From Pleurobrachia bachei (lineage: Eukaryota; Ctenophora; Tentaculata; Cydippida; Pleurobrachiidae), in contig AVPN01000266.1 in NCBI GenBank assembly GCA_000695325.1, positions 14,347 through 48,141 on the forward strand: 33,795 bases of DNA, given 5' to 3'. Of this stretch, positions 21,697 to 32,100 are shown in pieces (position 1 is the stretch's first letter; the number at the start of each line of letters is the position of its first letter). The notes under the pieces were generated by a model. It made no database searches. It was not told the DNA's origin and was given only the letters and a program-made list of their open reading frames with translations. A program made the translations under genes and the position numbers.

Positions 21697-23580
21697 TTAT
21701 AGGCGGTACAAGACAACATCGTTTGTGCCAACAGCATCTGACATAGTCCTTGTCTCGTCACTGTTATAATTTTCCAGTGACATAGTTCTAGTCTCGTCAC
21801 TATTCAGTGATGTCAGAGTACTGGATGTAGGATGGTAATCCGTTACACTTTCTGTGTGACTGTGGTAATCCGTTGTAGCTTCGCTTTCTGTGTAGTGATC
21901 ATACTGGTGGTGGGACTGGGTGTCTGTTAAATCCACGCTGTCTGTGGGGTGATTATAATGGTGGGTGTCCGTTGTAGCCAGGTTAGAAAGTCTCTCCAGG
22001 GTTGTTGACGCTTGGACTGAACAGGTATCTACCTGAGTGAAGATGGTTTAGGGATTAGGCTTTAGAAGAAAGGGCCGACAATTTCATATAGGGGAGACGA
22101 TTCATATCTACGGGTAAGAAGAAAGTGAAAGGGCACTAATGAATCATGATAATATTCTGGCAGGTGAGAAGAAGCCCGAGCGGTTAATGGAGGCATTTAC
22201 GAGACCCTGGCCCTAGGGTCCCTGAAAGGGTCCCTTAACTTTCTAGGGTCGCGGGCCTCTTCTCATCTACCGATATTCCTGTACCGTACCGCCATTAAAT
22301 TTATCCTCATCTACCACATATATAATGTAAGCGGTATGTTTTGGCAGCATTTGTCATCGTGTTAAAATTCCACAAGGCATACCGTGGATTTTAAATAGAC
22401 GCGGCTAGTGATAAATTTAGATCATAGCAGCCTACTATATAACATATAGCACTTCATACGTGAATATTATTAGACTTCCATATGACGTTAGCTTAAGAAT
22501 ATTTAAATATGTGTGCATGTGTGGAAATGGAGCTCGACTCTGGAGTCTAGTCAAATTTCTTAATCATTCCCATCTAATAAATCTCTCGCAATTTTAAATT
22601 AGATTAGTCGTCCAGCTATCAATGATATCCGGATGATAGCCGGATGATTAATCTCATTTAAAAACACTAAAAACACTGCATACCTCTGACTCTCTGTAAA
22701 GAGGTGGAGATCCGAGAACAAGGGAAGTTTTCCAATGCATTTGATAGGGTGGAGGTGGTGGTGTGGGGATCACATCACAGTGGATCACGTGGGGACGACC
22801 CCGGTAACGCGTCCTGGCCTACAAAATGGGGATTAGAAAATGGATTTTAAGCAAGAAAAAAAGCTTACAATTAGGGTTTTCAACCAGCCAAACTGTTTCC
22901 TAATTCAAAAACGCCATACAATAAACAAACAAACAAACGTGTACCCGAGTATGTTTGAAGGTGATGGCGAGGAGAATGAGGGTTAGAAAGAGGAAGGATG
23001 AACTGGCGATAATGGCCGGCCACTTCCACCATATATCAGTCTCCACACAACATGATAACCGCCCATCTGATACACAACACTGCGAGGGGTAGAGGTAGGG
23101 GTAAGGTCACAAACTTTTTAGCACCGAATGTGATGCTAGGATGCTGTCTGGCGGCGCTCAGATGGGTCCGCGGCGCCAAACAGCTCTAAGATTTGACCCA
23201 GAATTTCAATAAAAGAGATTTTTACCTGTGAGGAGGTGGGACAGCAGACGGATGAAGTGTAATTACTAACTCCACAATAACCATCCTCACAAACAGTCAG
23301 ATAATTGATACAGAGAAACCTAGAGGAGATTATGGATCCATGTATGAACTATGAAGTAGGACAGCTTCAGGGGACCTTTACTTCAATGAAGATTGAATTG
23401 GTCCTTGGACCTTGGTTTTTTAGTCACGTGATGCCCAAATATGGTATGTGAAATCTAACCTGTCACTGCTACAAGAGGCTTTATCTAAACAACACCTCCC
23501 CTCTACATCACAGGATGTTGCTAAGGGCTGTTTCCTTATCGAGGAATCACAGGCTGTCGTTGTTGACATCTTGACAGCAG
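21697..23580 (-). CDS. Single-pass membrane protein, Cys-rich ectodomain, PPxY tail (Shisa/WBP1/VOPP1-like), 5' partial
   Basis: Exons: 23460-23580, 23226-23319, 22945-23079, 22684-22818, 21697-22032; 272 residues without the start exon. Joins keep frame. The ectodomain is dense in paired cysteines: CDVEGRCC, SVCCPTSS, QCCVSDG, LSCCVETD, and a CEDGYCG segment. It is followed by one hydrophobic helix (WPAIIASSSFLFLTLILLAI), then a basic stop (KHTRARTRYRGR). The cytoplasmic tail holds PPPPPY and SPPLY, two PPxY motifs of the kind bound by WW domains, for example of NEDD4-family ligases. The tail then becomes Ser/Thr/Tyr/His-rich, with a duplicated NSDETRTMS. This layout matches the Shisa/WBP1/VOPP1/CYYR group, but I cannot name an orthologue. 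The exon with a signal peptide was not found: the acceptor at 23581 needs a phase-1 donor upstream, possibly beyond the satellite at 24061-25734. Confidence 0.7.
22152..22277. repeat. Foldback in intron of the membrane-protein gene
   Basis: Arms near 22152-22178 and 22252-22277 are inverted (GTGAGAAGAAGCCCG against CGGGCCTCTTCTCA). The centre has GGGTCCCT twice. Confidence 0.5.
23144..23183. repeat. GC-rich hairpin related to 2541-2597
   Basis: CTGTCTGGCGGCGC at 23144-23157 pairs with GCGGCGCCAAACAG at 23170-23183. The block GCTCAGATGGG..CGCGGCGCCA also occurs at 2574-2596 in the coiled-coil gene intron. Confidence 0.5.
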
Positions 23581-24057
23581 CTGAACAATCGGAGCGGAGA
23601 TAGAAAGAGTGCAATGCCACGAGACAAGCTTGTTACAATGTGTCAGGAATATGAGATTTTCTCTCTCTGACTCTCTCTCTCGCACTAATTTCCTGCTAGT
23701 TCAAGAGCAGGCGAGAGATTGATGATGAGGGAGAGATCGTTACTTTAACTAAGGAGAGAACTCTGATGAGAGAGAGCAATGCAATTACTGCACAAAGTGA
23801 GAGCAAAGTGAGAGAGAAACTGGCACAACTACGTACGATGGTACGCGACGTGTAAGTACAGTAGGAAAACGGCAGCCAGTCTTGTTTCTTTTTTTGCTTC
23901 TTTCTTTCTCACCCCCTCTCTCTCCTTCTCTACCTCACTCTCTGTACCAAAGCAAATTGGGCCAGGGAAAACATGTGTGGGTGCGGCTAATCAGCTTAGC
24001 TCCGTTCGTGTGGTGCTGGTGCTGGGTGAGGACATAGGTTCATTGCCTGGGAATCCA

Positions 24058-24060
<3 letters not shown>

Positions 24061-24103
<43 letters not shown>

Positions 24104-25734
24104 GAGAGAGACAGAGAGACAGAGAGACAGAGAGACAGAGAGACAGAGAGACAGAGAGACAGAGAGACAGAGAGACAGAGAGACAGAGAGACAGAGAGAC
24201 AGAGAGACAGAGAGACAGAGAGACAGAGAGACAGAGAGACAGAGAGACAGAGAGACAGAGAGACAGAGAGACAGAGAGACAGAGAGACAGAGAGACAGAG
24301 AGACAGAGAGACAGAGAGACAGAGAGACAGAGAGACAGAGAGACAGAGAGACAGAGAGACAGAGAGACAGAGAGACAGAGAGACAGAGAGACAGAGAGAC
24401 AGAGAGACAGAGAGACAGAGAGACAGAGAGACAGAGAGACAGAGAGACAGAGAGACAGAGAGACAGAGAGACAGAGAGACAGAGAGACAGAGAGACAGAG
24501 AGACAGAGAGACAGAGAGACAGAGAGACAGAGAGACAGAGAGACAGAGAGACAGAGAGACAGAGAGACAGAGAGACAGAGAGACAGAGAGACAGAGAGAC
24601 AGAGAGACAGAGAGACAGAGAGACAGAGAGACAGAGAGACAGAGAGACAGAGAGACAGAGAGACAGAGAGACAGAGAGACAGAGAGACAGAGAGACAGAG
24701 AGACAGAGAGACAGAGAGACAGAGAGACAGAGAGACAGAGAGACAGAGAGACAGAGAGACAGAGAGACAGAGAGACAGAGAGACAGAGAGACAGAGAGAC
24801 AGAGAGACAGAGAGACAGAGAGACAGAGAGACAGAGAGACAGAGAGACAGAGAGACAGAGAGACAGAGAGACAGAGAGACAGAGAGACAGAGAGACAGAG
24901 AGACAGAGAGACAGAGAGACAGAGAGACAGAGAGACAGAGAGACAGAGAGACAGAGAGACAGAGAGACAGAGAGACAGAGAGACAGAGAGACAGAGAGAC
25001 AGAGAGACAGAGAGACAGAGAGACAGAGAGACAGAGAGACAGAGAGACAGAGAGACAGAGAGACAGAGAGACAGAGAGACAGAGAGACAGAGAGACAGAG
25101 AGACAGAGAGACAGAGAGACAGAGAGACAGAGAGACAGAGAGACAGAGAGACAGAGAGACAGAGAGACAGAGAGACAGAGAGACAGAGAGACAGAGAGAC
25201 AGAGAGACAGAGAGACAGAGAGACAGAGAGACAGAGAGACAGAGAGACAGAGAGACAGAGAGACAGAGAGACAGAGAGACAGAGAGACAGAGAGACAGAG
25301 AGACAGAGAGACAGAGAGACAGAGAGACAGAGAGACAGAGAGACAGAGAGACAGAGAGACAGAGAGACAGAGAGACAGAGAGACAGAGAGACAGAGAGAC
25401 AGAGAGACAGAGAGACAGAGAGACAGAGAGACAGAGAGACAGAGAGACAGAGAGACAGAGAGACAGAGAGACAGAGAGACAGAGAGACAGAGAGACAGAG
25501 AGACAGAGAGACAGAGAGACAGAGAGACAGAGAGACAGAGAGACAGAGAGACAGAGAGACAGAGAGACAGAGAGACAGAGAGACAGAGAGACAGAGAGAC
25601 AGAGAGACAGAGAGACAGAGAGACAGAGAGACAGAGAGACAGAGAGACAGAGAGACAGAGAGACAGAGAGACAGAGAGACAGAGAGACAGAGAGACAGAG
25701 AGACAGAGAGACAGAGAGACAGAGAGACAGAGAT
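24061..25734. repeat. 1.6 kb satellite of an 8-bp unit, preceded by GA repeats
   Basis: A GA run (24061-24094, interrupted to about 24112) passes into uninterrupted ACAGAGAG units up to about 25731, roughly 200 copies with no variant seen by eye. The unit has no stop codon in some frames on both strands, so long open frames of RETERQRD or SLSLCLSV type run through it. These are artefacts of the repeat, not genes. Confidence 0.97.
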
Positions 25735-25816
25735 AGCATTTCAATAGCCGCTGACCAGAGCACTCTCGTAAAAAAGACGCGCAAGGGATACTACAGCACG
25801 CTCCGAAAATGCCGCG

Positions 25817-25836
25817 TAAATCGGGGTCCGACTGTA
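25817..25836. repeat. Solo copy of the TIR end of the 7329-7575 element
   Basis: TAAATCGGGGTCCGACTGTA matches the right end of the MITE at 7329-7575. It lies about 80 bp right of the satellite. A similar, mutated end lies at 26858-26876. Confidence 0.5.
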
Positions 25837-26185
25837 ATTTGAGAAAGTTAATATATATTCAATCAATTACATATTATACATTAGTAGAAACATTTTAGTG
25901 ATGTATAAATGGTATAAATCATTTCTCTCTGTCATTCCCTCGAATCACCCTAATCTATAAAATTAATTATGGGGATCTGTACTTTCTACTAGTCTAGTTT
26001 ACAAAATCCTCCCGTTCTGTCTGATAAAAACACACATGGTGCTCCGCACATGTAAATATAAAACTCTCTTCCTATCTCTATCTTTCTCTCTTTTTCTCTC
26101 TATATCTTGATCAATGAAGACCGTATCGAGTCCCAGCTCAAAGTGTCTTTTCACACCGAACACACTCAGGGAATCTTCTATCTTC

Positions 26186-29100
26186 TTATGCGGGGATGTC
26201 ATTGGCACAGTTGGCGTGCCATCTGCTCTTTATTTCTATCTTCTCTAGCACGTCATCTAGAGTTTTCTCCACTTCAACTAGCTCCCCACTGAGATCAATT
26301 AGTAGGTCCTGTTGAGCGATAAACCTGGAGGGAGAGAGGTATTAGTGAATAACAAAATGAGAGATGAATTAGTGAAACTGGAACATCACAAATGAAATAT
26401 GTCATATTATGTTCCAACCCTTTGAGCGCTTTAGAGCATATAATTTATGACACATTTCATTTGTCAAAAAATATAATCAATATTGTGAATTTGAAATAGC
26501 GTAATTTTGATATAAGTGGGGTATATTCATAAAAATTCAGCACTATGCTGTCACTGTGTGATAAGGATATATATGATCTAGAAGTGATCCACCTAACACC
26601 TACGTTTCAGCAAGGTCCTCGACTTTCTCAATCTTGGCTCTAACAGCTTCTTCCACTTCCTTGCTAAGTTGTGCTCCCTCTGAAGTCTCTGTGATCTGAT
26701 CTGATACTTGATCCTCTAAATCTGATACCTCATCCGCTACCTTGTCGTACAACTCTGATAACCTGAGAGAAAGACAACGATATAGTGGTACTAAATCAAA
26801 TAAATTGATAGAGGGAGGGGTGTTGGAGAAAAATTTAGGAAAGAATTAAATTGGGGTTAATCGGGGTCCGACAGTATTACAAGGGGTATCCGTATCGTCA
26901 TAATTTGGGTTTAGAAGCATGGGAAGTTGGGAACTGGGGTTTACTGGGTGCCGGTTTACTTGTTAAGGGGGGGGGGGTCACTCTGGTTAGATGGTTTAAT
27001 ATTTTCCTGCAGGGATTGAAAAATTGACTGCTTATCAAGGAAGAACGAAAAAAAAACTCGACTATAACATACGTCATATGGGAAAGGTTGGAAATTTTGG
27101 ATAGTTTGACCTCGAGAAAATTGGGATTTGCGGGATATCATAACAGCTCCAGACAGAAAATATTCTCTCACCTGTCACTTTCATCTTCATTCTCCTTAAT
27201 CTGTCTACTCGCCATCTCAATCTGATCATCTGCTTCACTACTGAGACCCTGGGCAGCGCTGACCTCCGCCAACAACTTCTCGAGCTCATCCTCAAGAGCC
27301 GCTAGATCTGTTTCGAGAGTGTCACGGGCTGCTTCACCTTCATCTAGATTTTCTAGAACCTGTGTAGGGAGAGAGGGTAGCATTGTAAATTTTCAGCAAT
27401 TTTCTACTTTTTCGCTAGCAATTATTATTCTGTTGCAACCCTTTATCATGGTATAATTATAGAAATGACAGCTCAGTATATCATAACTCATAAGAGCACC
27501 TCAGAATATCACAATTATGATATTCTACGCTGCCTTATATATGAATTTTGATATTACTGAACTGTCATTTCATGGGGCACCTCAGAATTTGAAGGGTTGT
27601 TGTAAGGGGAACTCTGTCGAATGAGACGGTCATGATAGCTGTCATTCACAAAATGAACTTAGCTAAGATCTAAATGGGGCGTGCCGCGATGAAGTGATGT
27701 AACATCAAAGCTCTAAAATTATAAGCTACCTTTTCCCCTAGTTTTCTATTAAAATCAATCCACCCATTGCATAGGGTCCCCAACGGCCAACAGGGGTTCG
27801 GTTCGTGTCCATGGCAACCGATCTTATCATAATCAATTCCCTAGTTTCCTACAAAAACCCATACCTTGTTTACGTCTCTCCAGCCGTCATTGACCACCTC
27901 AGTAGTCTCAGTCAACAGCTCCTTTGTCTCCTCGTGTGTCCTGTCAAAGGCCTCCAGATCCGCATTAGCTCCAGACACATCATCTAGGGTTTGATTAGCA
28001 GATGCACTAGCTTCCCGGGCACGCTCAAGCAGGTCCGCTAGCCGGGCCTTGTCCTCATTCGATACTGCCGCGTCTGTGGAGGAGGGTTAGTTGGAGGGGA
28101 TTAGTTGGAGGGTTTTACTTTTTCAAGTTCTGTTGGACACCCACACTATACATATAACAGCTCTATATTTTACGAGCAGCTGTCATGTGATCAGTATCAC
28201 AACCTTCTTACCCCCCACCCCCGGTAGAGATATTATCACAGCTCCATTAACTCACCTGTATCCAAGAACTGTGTATCATCCAGTGCCTCAATCAGATCCT
28301 CAACCAGATTATTAAGCGCAGACTGGGACAGAGGCAATGACAGCGCCTCAATCTTCTCCACTATCTTCTCTATCTCATCAGTGGTCGTCCTGTCACCTTC
28401 AACTACAGCAGTTAGACCATCTTTCAGGGCGTTGATGTCGCTCTCCTTTTCATCCAGTGCTGCCTTTGTTTCCTTGCTCAGCTGCAGGAGAGACGATAGG
28501 GAAATGAAATACTGGTCCCTGATTGGCTGATCAGGGACCAGTATTTCATAAATAACGAGTTTTGATTGGTTGTTTACTGGTGTCGCGTAGGTTCCTGGAT
28601 TAAATTCAAAGTCATATTCCAGGGAAATATAAGGGCGGAGTTTGGCAATTATAATATAAATCTGTCAAGGAAGATCGACAAATGCTTGCATGTGTCCCTG
28701 GCCCAAGTGCTATTTATAAGTGAGATTATAGAGAGACATGAGTAGTTGTAGAGCTTGTGTCAAACTTTCTTTCAAAGTCCCTTTCAGTACCAGGTATAAT
28801 AATATATCTTCCGGGAAAATATAGCACTGTATGGAGACACGTGAACTGCATCTGTCGATCTTTCTTGACAGATTCCCAAACTCCGTCCTAAAATTTCCCC
28901 GGAAGATTATCTGGCACTGATAGGAGCTTTGAAAGAAAGTTTGACACAAGCTCTTAAACTGCTCATGTCTCTCTATAATCTCAATTATAAATAGCACTTA
29001 TATTATATGGCCAGGGACACGTGAGCAGTTGTCGATCTTTCTTGACAGATTTATAATTCCCAAACTCCGCCCTAATATTTCCCCGGAATAAGACTTTGAA

Positions 29101-32100
29101 TTTAAACCAGGAACCGACCGACACAAGTAAACAACCAATCAAAATATGTCAAGAAAGATCGACAAATGCTCACGTGTCCCTACAGTGCTAGAGACATGAG
29201 CGTTTGTCAAGCTTTCTTTCAAAGTCCTACCAGTTCCAGATAGATCTTCTGGGGAACCAGGGAAGAGAAAGACTTTGATAAACGTGTCTCAAACATGTCC
29301 AATTTCTATTGAGAGTCTCAATGAGACGAATTCGATAATAACTTTCAAGCAACGAAACAAACAAACAGACAAATAAACAAACAAACAAACAAACAAACAG
29401 ACAGACAAACAAACAAACAAATAAACAAACAAACAAACAAACAAACAAACTCTCTCATATAATTATATTTACCTCTGCTAAATCACTGATTTCCCCTCAA
29501 ACAAACAAACAAACAAACCAACAAACTCTCATATATTTACCTCTGCAAGATCACTAATCTTCCCCTCGATCTCCGCAGCTTGACTATTCATCTCCCTCAG
29601 TTTGCTCGTCGCCTCACTCGCCTCATCCTCCCTCCTCACGGTGCACCTCTTAGCCTCCTCTCCCAACTCCCCAATCTCAGATATAAGTGCCACAGCTCCC
29701 CCACAACCCACACCCCCACAGGAATCACACCGACTACCCCCACAGGGACCACATTCATCTCCCTCCTCAGCACCGCACACCCTGCTGTCTAGTTGGTCTA
29801 GTTTCCTGGTTAGATCGGAGATATCCCCCTCTAAACCCTGTAGCTGATCCATTGTGGAGGTATCCGAGAAAATCTCGTCCTCTAAGATACGTTCCGCACG
29901 TGCAGCTTTGGCCTCCGCATCTGCCACAGTATCCTCCGTTCCCTGAGCCCTTGCCTGCGCTTTTGCGCTTTCTTCAGCCGCTTCCTCGACCAATTTCAAC
30001 GCTTCATCCAGGTTAGCAGCTGAGAGAGTTTTAGCTTTTTCAGCGAGGTCAGCAGTATCTTCCTCGAATCTCACTAGTTTATCTTCCAGGGCTTTTAGTT
30101 TTCTATCAGTTTTAGTTTTCTTTCTATCAACCCCATCTAGTCTTTGTCTCAACTCCTCCAGTTGGTCCTCCCTTGCCTCAACTTCCCTGCCCAGATCAGC
30201 CAACACCTGGGATATTGTATTGTTGGAGTTACATTATATACATATATATATATAATAGCAGTACGGAAAATATAAGTTTGTATCAAAATGAACAGTTGGG
30301 ATATAATAGCAGTTTATTGTTACCATATTGTTACCTGAGATATCCTCTCCCGTTCAGATCCCGTAGCATCAGGTGCCTGTCCAGCCAGATCAGCCGCTTC
30401 CCTCAACTTCTTCCTCAACTCTCTAAACAAGTCCTGTAACTCTGTCTCCGTCATATTAGCAGCACCGAGATGAATATTCTGTGCCTCTGCAGCAAGGGCT
30501 AATACCTCTTCTTCAAGTTGGTTAACCTCCGCCTCCCAGACAGTGTAGCACTCACCACAGGGTTCACAGTCAGGGAATGTTCCAGTGGTACCTCTGGAGC
30601 AGGTGTCACACTGCATGCCGGTCACACCCGGGTTACACGGACATTGTCCGTCGCTGTTACATTGGAGAGAGGTTGATCCATCTGGGTTACATCTGCAGTC
30701 CTGACATTCCAGTTCGAGAGAGTTAGGTGAGTTGGTGTGATAGAATCCTGGTTTACACTCATCACACCTCAATCCGAATATACCATCTTTACAATCACAC
30801 TGACCGGTGACCATATCACACTCTGTCCCCGCTGCTCCCCTCATATCACATCCACACTCCACACACCCTACTCCTCCTGTGAGATTCCAATACCCCGCGA
30901 CACATTTATCACACTTGCTCCCACTAACATGAGGTAAACACTCACAGAATCCTGTTACGTCATCACATGTGATGACGTCACAGAAGCCTGTGACATCATC
31001 GCATATACTCCTCACACTCCCTGCCTCGTCACAACCACACTCCCGACACTTTGGGAGGTCCGATTGGAGTGCGTTACCATAGTAACCCTCCCTGCATCTC
31101 TCACACTGTCTCCCGGCTGTGTTGTACAAGCAGTTCTGGCACACTCCGTCTTGTTTGTTGCAACTGTATGGGTCGGAGAGGTCGATGTTGTCGGAACATG
31201 TACATGCGGTACATTGGCCGTCTTTACCCCAGTACCCTGGTGAGCAGTCCATGCAGTTGGCTCCTGTGTAGCCTTCTTCGCATGAGTCACAGATCGGGTA
31301 GTTGCCACCTGGAGGGAGGGGGGAGAGAGAGGGATGGGTCAGTTGTTTCCAGGAAGGGTAATTTGGATTGAGAACAAGGTTGGGTCACATATCGAGAAAA
31401 AAATGGGCCACTGGCCACGTATCTAGAAAAAGATGAGTCACAATATATCGGCTTAATTAATATCAAGTGGTGTGTTTCAAAAACAAATACTGTACCTGAT
31501 TCTACGGTGCAAGTTGGAGAGGCAGTGTTCTGGGAACAAGGACACGGCTGACAATCACCTCCCTCCTCCACCGAGTAGAAACCTGAATGTAGAGGGACAT
31601 GATGTGTGTAAGAGTAAAAACAATTGGGAAACACGATATATATCTTGGAAAATATAGTGAAAAAAAAATAATGTCCGAATCTCCTCTGAAGTTACCCTGA
31701 GATTTTAGTAACTTGCCAATAAAACTATAACGGTGGCAAGCCCCCAAAATGTTGAATACCTACCATCTATACACTTGTTACACATGGGACCGTCAGTGTT
31801 TCCCCCACAATCCATACATTCACCAGTTTCCCTATCACATGTGTCACTGTGTCCGTTACATAACACGGAGCAGGCTTCGCACCTAGAATTGGGGTAGTCA
31901 TGGTAACTTGGGGTTGTCATGGTAACTTTGGGGGTAGTCATGATAACTTAGGGGTATTAGTAACTTTGAGGGTAGTCAGATCATGATAACTTAGGGGGTA
32001 GTCATGGTAACGTTAGGGGGTTGTCATGGTAACTTGGGGGTAGTTATTGTAACTTGGGGGTAGTTATGGTAACTTGGGGGTAGTTATGGTAACTTGGGGG

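Noticed and set aside
23900-23980. Candidate signal-peptide exon for the membrane protein (minus-strand ATG near 23971)
   Set aside because: No donor there gives the phase needed to join the acceptor at 23581.
23977-25842. Very long open frames (about 600 codons) on both strands
   Set aside because: They are produced by the 8-bp satellite, which lacks stops; there is no coding composition outside the repeat.
29580-30016. Plus-strand Pro- and His-rich open frames
   Set aside because: Antisense of the laminin coiled-coil exon.
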